A DNA stretch of 64,000 bases. It comes from Fimenecus sp045593555. Its GTDB lineage: Bacteria > Bacillota > Clostridia > Oscillospirales > Acutalibacteraceae. The stretch's first letter is position 1; each line of letters starts with the position of its first letter. The notes below the pieces were generated by a model. It ran no database searches, was not told the DNA's origin, and saw only the letters and a program-made list of their open reading frames with translations. The position numbers and the translations under genes were made by a program. The stretch spans positions 75,053 to 139,052 of the forward strand of contig JAZNWU010000018.1 in the NCBI GenBank assembly GCA_045593555.1, given 5' to 3'. Of this stretch, positions 7,272-15,742 are shown one piece after another.

Positions 7272-7346
7272 GGGGCACATAAAATCTCTGTGCAAAAACA
7301 GGTGCGGACAGCGGCGCGGGGCGTTGTGTTGATTTTCGCAAAAGTT
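7272..7346. repeat. 75-bp repeat, copy 2
   Basis: Ungapped partner of 5044-5118; the 3' 36 bp or so are identical. It stands between the istA remnant and the tail of another broken gene, as copy 1 stands between istB and a broken gene. This supports a role as the right terminal region of the IS element. Confidence 0.75.
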
Positions 7347-7548
7347 AAATGAATTAGTTACTCAACGTGATAGCCACACTCTATCATTCTTTGGTCTTGA
7401 AAACGCATCTGACAAAGAATTGAAAAACTGTGATGCAAATAACCTTGAAAAGTTGCCTTTGGTAAAAGATTTTGAAGCAGATTTCAAGCCGACCGAACCA
7501 ATATACGACAAATGGAATGTGTATCACCTTGATTACGATAATTGTTAA
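7347..7548 (+). pseudogene. 3' fragment of an unknown gene
   Basis: The frame is open through the end of the repeat to TAA at 7546. It reads NELVTQRDSHTLSFFGLEN.. to ..YDKWNVYHLDYDNC, typical of a real protein C-terminus, with no start codon or SD. The 5' part is replaced by the IS-derived repeat. The small ORF at 7566 follows at 17 bp, which suggests an old operon. Family not recognised. Confidence 0.55.
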
Positions 7549-7565
7549 TGTGAGTAGTGAAAAAT

Positions 7566-7715
7566 ATGGACAATCCAATTGATACTATTATCAATGGAAT
7601 TATCAGTGACCTTAAAAAAGATGGTTTCTCTGACAAAGACATTGAAATGGCCGTGGCAACTGCGAGAAAGCACTATGAAGCTTTCCTAGGCAGGCCAAAA
7701 AAAATCAAAAAATAA
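7566..7715 (+). CDS. Small hypothetical protein (49 aa)
   Basis: Begins MDNPIDTIINGIISDLKKDG and ends in a Lys-rich tail. It has a helical, charged composition with no membrane segment. Its SD is weak (GTGAGTAGTG upstream). It lies directly after the truncated gene and before two tiny frames with a strong SD (AAGGAGGTGG at about 7717). It resembles small accessory proteins of conjugative elements in size and context only. Confidence 0.5.
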   Translation: MDNPIDTIINGIISDLKKDGFSDKDIEMAVATARKHYEAFLGRPKKIKK

Positions 7716-7735
7716 AAAGGAGGTGGATAACGAAG

Positions 7736-7898
7736 ATGACGAGAATTTTGGTTTCTATTGATTATGGTGATGATAATCCCTAAAGAATGGAGAGTTATGG
7801 AAATAAGCTTACCACCTGAACTTGATGAAGTTTACAATTATGCTGTAAAGCATAAATACGCACCTTCTTCAAGCAAAGCGTTAAAGTTTTTTATATAA
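7736..7898 (+). pseudogene. Two short frames, remains of small ORF(s)
   Basis: A 15-codon frame (7736-7783) has a strong SD (AAGGAGGTGG) but stops after MTRILVSIDYGDDNP. A second frame (7797-7898, 33 codons) starts MEISLPPELDEVYNYAVKHK and has GGAG upstream. Both look like the starts of small proteins cut short; the second resembles the N-terminus of a small DNA-binding or antitoxin-like protein only loosely. They mark the right end of the island debris. Confidence 0.4.
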
Positions 7899-7961
7899 AA
7901 ATGCAGAAAACCATTTCATTTATCAATTATTTGTGTTAAAATTCTGCACGGAGGTAATTTT

Positions 7962-10124
7962 ATGGAAAATGAAAGCAATTCAAATGTTATATCAAAAGCA
8001 AAAAATTTAATAAATACTGCAAAAACTTATTGGCACACTCCCCCAAAGGGAAATTATATTCCATATAAAGAAGTGGCAAGCTTAAGTGGTGCCGGATTCG
8101 GTGTTCACTGGACAACTCTTCTTTCATCTACAATAGGTCTTAATGCGGGTAACTTTCTTGTTGGTGCAAGTATAGGTCTTGAACCTATGGATTTGCAAAT
8201 TATGCTTAATATTGCAAACATCATAGGTATTCCTATCGGTATTTTCCGTGCATGGTATTACGACAACCACAACCTAAAGGGCGGAAAATTCTTGCCTTTC
8301 ATAAGATTGACAAGTTTTCCTATTGTTCTTATTTCGCTTCTTTTTGTATGGCTTCCGTATGAGCATTTTGAATACTCAACAAAAGTCATTGTTGTCTGGT
8401 TTATGTATTTCTTCCTGAGTTTCTTCTCAGGTTTTTACAGCGAAAGCTATACATATTTCCAACAGATTATAAGTCCTGATGCACAAGAACGAGCGACGGT
8501 TATGAGCATTTCTCAGGTTGTTTATTCTCTTGCTCCTACAATTACAGGCTTCCTTCTTCCGACCCTTGCGGCACTCACCTGGGGTAATAATAACATCTGG
8601 ACTTACAGAATAATTTATCCTATCTTTACAATTGTCGGTCTTATTATCAGCACTGTTTTCTTCCGCAAGGTAAAGGAACGTCTTGTTCTTCCTCGAAGAA
8701 AACCCGAACCTGTAAGAATGCTTGATGCAATCCGTGAAGTTGCAAAGAATAAATATTATTGGATTATTCAGGCTGCAGGTTGGGTTGTATTTCTCGAATC
8801 AGGATATGGTGTTATTCTTGGCTGGTCTTTCGTTTATGCAAACGGCGGTGATTACGAAAAGTTCTACGGTCTTGCTACTACCATTATAGGCAATGCGTCA
8901 TTATGGTCAATGTTATTGGCTCCTCTTGCTATAAAGAAGATGGGTAAGAGAAATCTCCTGATTACCGCAAACTCAATCAACATTGTTGTTCTTATGGTTT
9001 TATATTTTGTTTATAAGAACATTCTGCTTGTTTGTGTTCTCTGGTATTTTAATACATTCATAAATACCTTCTGGAATATTGTTCAGCATAACATAAGTGC
9101 TGATATGAGAGACTATCACCAATGGAAAACAGGCGTCAGAGTTGACGGACTTTTCGGACCTTTAGGAATGATAGGAACTGTAATCGGTCTCTTTACCGGT
9201 ATGGTTTATCCTGCAATATACGAAAAAATGGGACTTAAAAGTGACTACAACATTCTCTATGATGACAATATGAGAAATAATCTTTTTGAGGTTCTCATTC
9301 TCTTCTCTGCTTTTGGTGCTTTACTGAATCTCATTCCGTTCATTTTCTATGACTTAACGGAAAACAAGCACAAAGCATATATTCACGTTCTGAAAATTCG
9401 TGCTATGTTTGAAAATCACGCATTGGGCGTTCTTGAAGACGGCGAACTTGAAGAAACTATGGAAATCATTCACGAAGCTCAAGAGCTTTTCGAAAAAGAA
9501 AAACTTGTTATTGACAAAACTGCTCTTAACGAAGCAAAACAGCTTCCGCACAAGACTAAAGACGAAAAGCAAATCCGCAAAGAGGCAATCAAAAAAGCAA
9601 AAGCAGAAATTCAGAAAGTCAAGGAAACTAATCTTGCAATTGAACGCTCTGCTATCATTATGGAGGATGTCAATAAGTTCTCAGGTGAAGTGGGCAGGGC
9701 AAAAATTATGCAGGCACAAAAAGACGTAGAAAAAGATATGCTTCACTATTACGAAGATGTTGCCGTTCAGATGAGAGTTGCTAAAAATCTTCCTAAAAAG
9801 ACTGCGACAGAAAAAGCAATTCGTGCTGATGCAATTAAAAATGTGCGAATTAAGAAGGAATCTGCAGCTCTTATCAAGAAATATGGTATTGATAACATTA
9901 AGGTTCCTGATGAATCTGTCAAAGAAGAGCTTCTTAACCGCGAAACTCACGGATTTGTTGAAAGCTTAAAGGTTAAACAAGAACTTCGTGCTTATCTTAA
10001 ATATGCATCTGTTTATGCAAGAGTTATCAAGCCATATACAGAAGCAAAAATTCTTCTTACTCAAGCCGAGAATTATACACATTACGAAGAACTTGAACGA
10101 GAATACGTTTCATTAAAAAACTAA
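7962..10124 (+). CDS. GPH/MFS_2-type sugar:cation symporter with a long C-terminal tail
   Basis: 720 aa. About twelve membrane segments fill residues 40-470, with family features such as YYDNHNLKGGKFLPFIRL in the early loop and SADMRDYHQWKTGVRVDG before the late helices, as in glycoside-pentoside-hexuronide symporters. It would import a glycoside or sugar acid with a cation. Residues about 480-720 form a charged, helical cytoplasmic tail that ordinary GPH proteins (about 450-500 aa) lack. The tail contains two related segments, AKQLPHKTKDEKQIRKEAIK (near 525) and AKNLPKKTATEKAIRADAIK (near 607). The ATG has SD GGAGG. It lies beside secreted glycan-active genes. Substrate not predictable. Confidence 0.88.
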   Translation: MENESNSNVISKAKNLINTAKTYWHTPPKGNYIPYKEVASLSGAGFGVHWTTLLSSTIGLNAGNFLVGASIGLEPMDLQIMLNIANIIGIPIGIFRAWYYDNHNLKGGKFLPFIRLTSFPIVLISLLFVWLPYEHFEYSTKVIVVWFMYFFLSFFSGFYSESYTYFQQIISPDAQERATVMSISQVVYSLAPTITGFLLPTLAALTWGNNNIWTYRIIYPIFTIVGLIISTVFFRKVKERLVLPRRKPEPVRMLDAIREVAKNKYYWIIQAAGWVVFLESGYGVILGWSFVYANGGDYEKFYGLATTIIGNASLWSMLLAPLAIKKMGKRNLLITANSINIVVLMVLYFVYKNILLVCVLWYFNTFINTFWNIVQHNISADMRDYHQWKTGVRVDGLFGPLGMIGTVIGLFTGMVYPAIYEKMGLKSDYNILYDDNMRNNLFEVLILFSAFGALLNLIPFIFYDLTENKHKAYIHVLKIRAMFENHALGVLEDGELEETMEIIHEAQELFEKEKLVIDKTALNEAKQLPHKTKDEKQIRKEAIKKAKAEIQKVKETNLAIERSAIIMEDVNKFSGEVGRAKIMQAQKDVEKDMLHYYEDVAVQMRVAKNLPKKTATEKAIRADAIKNVRIKKESAALIKKYGIDNIKVPDESVKEELLNRETHGFVESLKVKQELRAYLKYASVYARVIKPYTEAKILLTQAENYTHYEELEREYVSLKN

Positions 10125-10135
10125 TAATGTCTATG

Positions 10136-10176
10136 AAAAAAATCCTTATGATGAAAAGAGTCATAAGGATTTTTTG
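10136..10176 (+). terminator. Terminator after the symporter gene
   Basis: AAAATCCTTATGA / TCATAAGGATTTT stem followed by TTTTTG, just after the stop. Confidence 0.9.
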
Positions 10177-10332
10177 TTTGCACCATTTAAGATAATCGTA
10201 TTTAACGGCACAAGCTGAGAATCACAGGCAACAACAAACAAAGCATTAAAACTTCTTGCAACTTTACTGATAATAGGAATAATAGCCTTTACATTTTGAG
10301 CGTAATAAATATATTTAAAGAACAGATTTAAC
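10177..10332 (-). other. Intergenic stretch with a possible gene relic
   Basis: On the minus strand one frame is open for about 60 codons and reads protein-like (NLFFKYIYYAQNVKAIIPII .. LFVVACDSQLVPLNTIIL). It starts inside a terminator and ends inside another, without a start codon or SD. It may be debris of a former gene. Confidence 0.3.
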
Positions 10333-10362
10333 GAAAAAGCAGACCAAAACAGGTCTGCTTCT
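10333..10362 (-). terminator. Terminator of the Ig-like secreted protein gene
   Basis: Minus-strand stem AAGCAGACC / GGTCTGCTT with a following T-run (TTTTTCG), about 20 bp after the stop at 10383. Confidence 0.85.
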
Positions 10363-10382
10363 CTTTATATTATTTCTTAACA

Positions 10383-13007
10383 TCACTTTAACATGCCGTG
10401 ATATCTGCCCATCCAGTATGGAAGAGTGTATGTTGTGGAGCCTTCCATTTCATATGGTGAATAGGCACCGTCAAGCCTGTAAGTCAAGCTGTTGAATTTG
10501 TGGAGTGAGCGTTCATCCGGAGCGGCAACTTTCCATTGAAGATTTGACACACTAAGAACAACACCTATAAGCCTGATAATTTCATTGTCACTTTCTGAAA
10601 ACAGCGGTTTCATCACATTAGGGTCATAGCTGAGTTCATTTGTTCCGCCAACTCCACAGTCTTCTTCAAGGTCAAGTTCTTTAATATCATCTCTATTTTC
10701 ATTTGTTGCTAAGTATTTTATTGTTTCAATCGGATGACGTGATAGTGACCATGCGGCAGTATCAATAAGGCTGTTACCGTAATAGTCTGTCTTTTCTTCA
10801 TCAGGGAAAGCGAGCTGATAGATATAATACCAAAGAGGATTTTCACTGAAGCTTATTGAATACCACCAGTCGTCAATACCTTCTCTGTAATAAGTGAGTA
10901 GTTCCTCATCATCTTCCATCTGGAAAAGAAGATAGTACGCAAGCATAGCCATCTCTTCATCGGAATCGTTAAGAATCATACGATATACTGTCTTTATTGT
11001 TTTAGTTTCCATAAATGGTCTAAGTATGAGCGGAATAATCGTTGATACGCTTGCTGCATACTCCATAATAGCCATTTTATAGCGTTCCCAGTTCTGTGTC
11101 ATTATCGTTGCATATTCGTATGCAGGGTCGAGGGCCGCCATACGATATTCGTCTTCCCATTTCTGATTACCTGTTACATAAGCAGCAAGTTTGAATGCTG
11201 TCAGAAGAACTGCTGACTGAAGAGGAGCACCACCTAAAGCCTGACCGTTATGGAAGTATGTTCTGTTAAACTTACCCCAGGTTGTAGGCTGACCTGTTCC
11301 GTCACAAAGTGAATATCCGTTATCAACAAGATGCTGTGCAAACTTTTCCATTGTATTTACAATAAGTGCTTTCAATTCAGGGTCTTCGTCGCCGAGGATA
11401 TCATAAGCTAACTTATAAATAAAAAGATGACCGATAATTTCGTCTGCACTTGTGTCACCCTTATACACAATATCAGTTAAATCATATCCACTGCCCACAA
11501 GGTCATTCCAGAGTCTTTCCGGTAACTCAGCAGAAGCGTCAACTACAACGCCTCTTAAGTTTTCACCGTGAAGAAGGTATTCATCATCAGATGGGTCTAA
11601 TGTTGAAACACCTGTTGCAGTTCCATCACCATTGTGGCTCCAATAAATATTACCATCAAGAGCAAAATTTTCTTCCTCAAGAGAATATGTTCTTGCCCAG
11701 AAGCCCTCAAGAAGTCTTGTTCTTTTTGCATATTGATTATCTGTTTCAACAGTCGGGTCTTTCCAGGAGTCAGAATTGAGGACAGCAAGATTGTCAACAG
11801 ACATAATGTATGTTCTACGACCGGAACTCATATAAATTTTATTCATTTCTTCAAAGGCATCTGCAGGACTGTTACCGGGAATATTCTGAGAATAATCTCC
11901 ACCCTCAAGAAGAGCTTCATTTGTATAGTATTTACCCATATTCAGGTCTGAGACATTACCGTTTCTTTGTGCTCTCACATAGCTTTCTGTAGTGCCTTGA
12001 CGCATTGAAATATATGTAAGGAAAAGAACTGCTTCTGTTGAAAGAGTAGCAGTTTTTCTCGCTGTTTCAATTTCCTCGGCAGTTGCATTTGGGTCATCAC
12101 GAAGAACTGCGTAACGCATAAGCTCACCTGCACCATACATAGCAGTCCACAAACCATCATTGTCGGTTTCTGATGGAACAAAGTCACCGATAGCTTCGTT
12201 ATAGTATGAATTTGCCACCATACCACGTCTTGCAACATCTTCCTGAGTGTTTTCACTCATGATTGCAGCTTTGTCAGTACCATTCATTTCAACCATCTCA
12301 ATATGAGTATAGCCTTCAGCCATAACTGTCCATATACCATTTCCTCCATCAGAGAAAATAGCAAGAACATTTCCGTTACCTGAATCAGCACTGTAAAAAT
12401 ATCTGTCACCCATGAATCGTTGTTCGATATCACGAGGATTAGATGCATTGTTATCTGTTCGAAGAACACCATAATCGGTAATTTCCCACACAGCACCATC
12501 AGCGGTAGTTACAGTTTTCGCATCTTTATAAGTGCTTTCATCCTTCACGGTATCAGGAACATCTGCACTGTCACTTTTTCCATAACGAGTAACTATTTTC
12601 TGAAGAACATCATTTTCCTCTACAGCTTCACCGTTGTAATCAGTCTTTTGCTTGTTTGAATCCTTGATTTTTGTTGGTGTAGTTGTAACTGTGAGAACAA
12701 CAGAAGAAGTGAGCCCGTCAGAAGTTTCTGCAGTAACAGTAACAGTACCTTCCTTGAGTGCTGTTACTCTACCCCATTCATCAACAGAAGCAATTTCTTC
12801 CGGCTCCGTACTCCACATAAGAACACGGTTTGTAACATCAGACGAAAAAACTGCTTCAACAGTTCTTGAATCACCTATGTCCATTTCCCAGTTCTGCGGA
12901 ACAACCAATCTCAATGTATTTTCATCTTCGGAACTTACTGCGACAGCAGGAATACACGCTGACCACAGCATAACGATTGAAAGAATTAATGCAACTAATT
13001 TTTTCAT
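10383..13007 (-). CDS. Secreted protein with bacterial Ig-like domain and large unknown domain
   Basis: 874 aa. A signal peptide (MKKLVALILSIVMLWSACIPAVA) is followed by a Big_2-type Ig-like domain at about 30-110 (MDIGDSRTVEAVF .. VDEWGRVTALKEGTVTVTAE). A beta-rich segment follows (about 170-250, DGGNGIWTVMAEGYTHIEM, reminiscent of a propeller blade). A long helical region (about 290-870, e.g. HLFIYKLAYDILGDEDPELK and AVLLTAFKLAAYVTG) may be an alpha/alpha-barrel. Gly/Trp/Asp-rich motifs hint at a carbohydrate-related enzyme, but no catalytic signature is recognised. SD AAGGAGG; own terminator. It lies among glycoside hydrolases and is probably extracellular. Confidence 0.7.
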   Translation of the reverse strand: MKKLVALILSIVMLWSACIPAVAVSSEDENTLRLVVPQNWEMDIGDSRTVEAVFSSDVTNRVLMWSTEPEEIASVDEWGRVTALKEGTVTVTAETSDGLTSSVVLTVTTTPTKIKDSNKQKTDYNGEAVEENDVLQKIVTRYGKSDSADVPDTVKDESTYKDAKTVTTADGAVWEITDYGVLRTDNNASNPRDIEQRFMGDRYFYSADSGNGNVLAIFSDGGNGIWTVMAEGYTHIEMVEMNGTDKAAIMSENTQEDVARRGMVANSYYNEAIGDFVPSETDNDGLWTAMYGAGELMRYAVLRDDPNATAEEIETARKTATLSTEAVLFLTYISMRQGTTESYVRAQRNGNVSDLNMGKYYTNEALLEGGDYSQNIPGNSPADAFEEMNKIYMSSGRRTYIMSVDNLAVLNSDSWKDPTVETDNQYAKRTRLLEGFWARTYSLEEENFALDGNIYWSHNGDGTATGVSTLDPSDDEYLLHGENLRGVVVDASAELPERLWNDLVGSGYDLTDIVYKGDTSADEIIGHLFIYKLAYDILGDEDPELKALIVNTMEKFAQHLVDNGYSLCDGTGQPTTWGKFNRTYFHNGQALGGAPLQSAVLLTAFKLAAYVTGNQKWEDEYRMAALDPAYEYATIMTQNWERYKMAIMEYAASVSTIIPLILRPFMETKTIKTVYRMILNDSDEEMAMLAYYLLFQMEDDEELLTYYREGIDDWWYSISFSENPLWYYIYQLAFPDEEKTDYYGNSLIDTAAWSLSRHPIETIKYLATNENRDDIKELDLEEDCGVGGTNELSYDPNVMKPLFSESDNEIIRLIGVVLSVSNLQWKVAAPDERSLHKFNSLTYRLDGAYSPYEMEGSTTYTLPYWMGRYHGMLK

Positions 13008-13291
13008 ATTTGTCCTCCTTAACGAACGGCATATCAGGATATTACTTACAATATAATTTTAACATTGACATAAAAGAATTGCAACAGTTTTGATACAACT
13101 CATTCAATATGAATTTTTAATTGAAAAATTCTTTATATACCTGCTCGTTTACCTGTAATCTTAAACGGAGTATCAAATCGTAAACGATGTACACAAAACG
13201 GACTAATCCCCCACAAAATTAAATACTGGTATATTTCAAATATATGTGTTACAATTAGTTTTACAACCAGTAATATCAAGGGGCGTTCTAT
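13008..13291. promoter_or_regulatory. Divergent intergenic region
   Basis: It separates the minus-strand Ig-like gene from the plus-strand GH78-like gene, so it must hold both promoters. A TACAAT box at about 13250 is a plausible -10 for the GH78-like gene; no convincing -35 was found. No gene. Confidence 0.35.
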
Positions 13292-15628
13292 ATGCAATTT
13301 CTACAGACACTTATTTCTTATCTTGCAATAGCATTAGCTTGTATTTCTTCATTTTTTTCGTGGGGTGAAGCAGTAATGATACCATATACAAATGATTACG
13401 AGATTCCGGACAGCATTCCCGAATATCAGGTAATTTCTACCGAAGAAAAAAATGACTGGCAGGCAAAATGGATTTGGGACAAGGAAAACCTTACAGAGAA
13501 AAATGTCTGGATGTGCTATAATAAAAAGATTACTCTCGACAAAGTTCCCGAAGAACTTATTGCTGACATCTCTGCTGACTCGAAATATTGGCTTTACATA
13601 AACGGAGAAACCGTTGTTTTTGAAGGGAATTTGAAAAGAGGTCCCGATAAAAACAGTGGTTATTATGACAGTATAGATATTGCACCATATCTTAAAGAGG
13701 GTGAAAATTCGATTTGTGCTCTGGTATGGTACTGGGATAATGAAACAAGTTATTCTTATAGTGGAAGTGGTCAGGGTGGATTCCTTTTTGAGGCCATAAA
13801 TGAAAACATTACTATAATTTCTGACAACAGTTGGAAAGTAAAAAGAAATAGTGCTTATATTGATAGTTCCCTTTATCCACCTAATTACAGACTTCCCGAA
13901 TACAGCATTTATTTTGATGCAAGGGAAGATGTGAGTGATTGGATAAATGTTGATTTTGATGTTTCATCATGGGAAAATGCAACCGAATATAGTGTCGGTG
14001 GTGAAGGGGCTTATGGCAAGCTTTATCCGAGAGGAATACCTTTTTTAAAGGATTACGGTCTTAAGGATTATGAAAATTCAAAGGATTACGAAAACTATAC
14101 TGTGAAGAAGCTATTTGGTGAAAAAATCACCGTAGACATTCCTTACAATGCACAGGTTACACCATATCTTAAAGTCATTGCACCTGAAGGTAAAAAGATT
14201 CGCATAACAACTGAAAACACTTTAATCGGTGCAGTTTCAGCCACCTATATAACCAAAGAGGGCGAACAGGAGTTTGAGGCTTTAGGCTGGTTTAACGGAG
14301 AACACATTACTTATAAAATACCAAAAGGCGTTACGGTTGTTTCTCTTCAGTACCGTGAAACGGGATATGACAGCTCATTCAGTGGCAACTTCAAGTGCGA
14401 CGATGAATTTATGAATTCTCTGTGGCAAAAATCTCTGCGTACACTTTATGTTACAATGCGTGACAATTTTATGGACTGTCCCGACAGAGAAAGAGCACAA
14501 TGGTGGGGCGATGTTACAAGTGAAATGATAATGACCATGTACTCCATGGACAGCAATTCCTACCTGCTGTATCAAAAAGGTGTCGAGGCAATGCTTTCTC
14601 ACATTGACGATACAAAAGTGCTTCAGACAGTTGTACCTATAAACGGTGACTATTTTGAACTTCCCGTTCAACAACTTGCAGGAATAGTAGGTTTCCTTAC
14701 TTACTATGAATATACCGGTGACAAGGCTTTTATTGAAAAGGTATATGATGCATCCCTTGACTATCTCAAGCTTTGGGAAATGGGTGAAAATAATCTTGTT
14801 GTTCATCGTAGTGGCTCTTGGGATTGGCCTGACTGGGGCAAAAAGGCAGATATGACAGCCATCGAAAATGCATGGGTTTACTATGCTCTTTCTGCCACAG
14901 AAGAAATGGCAAATATTTTAGGAAAAAACGAAGATATCTCATTTATTACTGAAAGAAAAGATACTATCGAAAAAGGCTATAAAGCCCTTTGGACAGAGGA
15001 TGGCTTTAAAAGTGAAGATGCTAAAAAACCTGACGACAGAGCCAATGCTCTTGCAGTTTTATCAGGACTTGCAGACAAGGAACAGTATGCTACCATTACA
15101 AATGTGCTGACAACAACTAAAAACTCAAGTCCGTATATGGAATATTATGTTCTTGAAGCCCTTTGTAAAATGGGAGAATATGAATCGGCATATAACCGAA
15201 TCAAGGACAGATATGAGGATATGGTGAACGAGGATTACTCTACTCTCTGGGAGTTCTGGAACTCCTGGAGTGGTACAATGAATCACGCATGGAGTGGTGG
15301 ACCTCTTGTTATAATGAGTAAGCATTTTGCAGGTATCACACCCCTTGAATCAGGTTATGAAAAGGTTAAAATTGACCCTCAATACACTTTATCCGACAGC
15401 ATAGACTGTACTGTTCCAAGTGTAAAAGGGTTAATCACCTTGAATTATGAAAAGGCTGATGGAAATTATAATATCGACCTTATTATTCCACAAGATATGA
15501 ATGCTGTTGTATATGTGCCGACGGGTGCCGTGGTAAAAATCAATTCAGAGGTTTATTACCAGAATGGTGAGTATATAAACGGTGAAACCGGTAATGTGGA
15601 AATCGTGGAAAAAGAACGCGTTAACTGA
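13292..15628 (+). CDS. GH78-family (alpha-L-rhamnosidase-like) exported enzyme
   Basis: 778 aa. An N-terminal export signal (about 1-27) precedes beta-sandwich modules (about 45-370) and a six-hairpin (alpha/alpha)6 domain (about 375-690), then a C-terminal beta domain. The GH78 signature DCPDRERAQWWGD gives D395, E400 and D407, matching in spacing the D/E/D set of characterised rhamnosidases. Where the general base Glu normally follows the NH-aromatic segment, this protein has TMNHAWSGGPLVIMS without an obvious Glu. Rhamnosidase activity is therefore likely but not assured. The SD-like AAGGGG is present. It would release terminal rhamnose-type residues outside the cell, near a sugar symporter and GH127. 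Confidence 0.82.
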   Translation: MQFLQTLISYLAIALACISSFFSWGEAVMIPYTNDYEIPDSIPEYQVISTEEKNDWQAKWIWDKENLTEKNVWMCYNKKITLDKVPEELIADISADSKYWLYINGETVVFEGNLKRGPDKNSGYYDSIDIAPYLKEGENSICALVWYWDNETSYSYSGSGQGGFLFEAINENITIISDNSWKVKRNSAYIDSSLYPPNYRLPEYSIYFDAREDVSDWINVDFDVSSWENATEYSVGGEGAYGKLYPRGIPFLKDYGLKDYENSKDYENYTVKKLFGEKITVDIPYNAQVTPYLKVIAPEGKKIRITTENTLIGAVSATYITKEGEQEFEALGWFNGEHITYKIPKGVTVVSLQYRETGYDSSFSGNFKCDDEFMNSLWQKSLRTLYVTMRDNFMDCPDRERAQWWGDVTSEMIMTMYSMDSNSYLLYQKGVEAMLSHIDDTKVLQTVVPINGDYFELPVQQLAGIVGFLTYYEYTGDKAFIEKVYDASLDYLKLWEMGENNLVVHRSGSWDWPDWGKKADMTAIENAWVYYALSATEEMANILGKNEDISFITERKDTIEKGYKALWTEDGFKSEDAKKPDDRANALAVLSGLADKEQYATITNVLTTTKNSSPYMEYYVLEALCKMGEYESAYNRIKDRYEDMVNEDYSTLWEFWNSWSGTMNHAWSGGPLVIMSKHFAGITPLESGYEKVKIDPQYTLSDSIDCTVPSVKGLITLNYEKADGNYNIDLIIPQDMNAVVYVPTGAVVKINSEVYYQNGEYINGETGNVEIVEKERVN

Positions 15629-15653
15629 TAAGGGAAATTATAATTCATCGGAC

Positions 15654-15687
15654 AAAAGCAACAGCTTAAAAACTGTTGCTTTTTTAT
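15654..15687 (+). terminator. Terminator of the GH78-like gene
   Basis: AAAAGCAACAG / CTGTTGCTTTT stem followed by a T-run. Confidence 0.9.
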
Positions 15688-15742
15688 TTGTGAATGGTAT
15701 AATTTATATATATTCAAGTACTATTATGAAAGAAGTGGAAAT

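Noticed and set aside
10190..10340. Minus-strand protein-like frame between two terminators
   Set aside because: No start codon or SD and it begins inside a terminator hairpin; recorded only as a possible relic.
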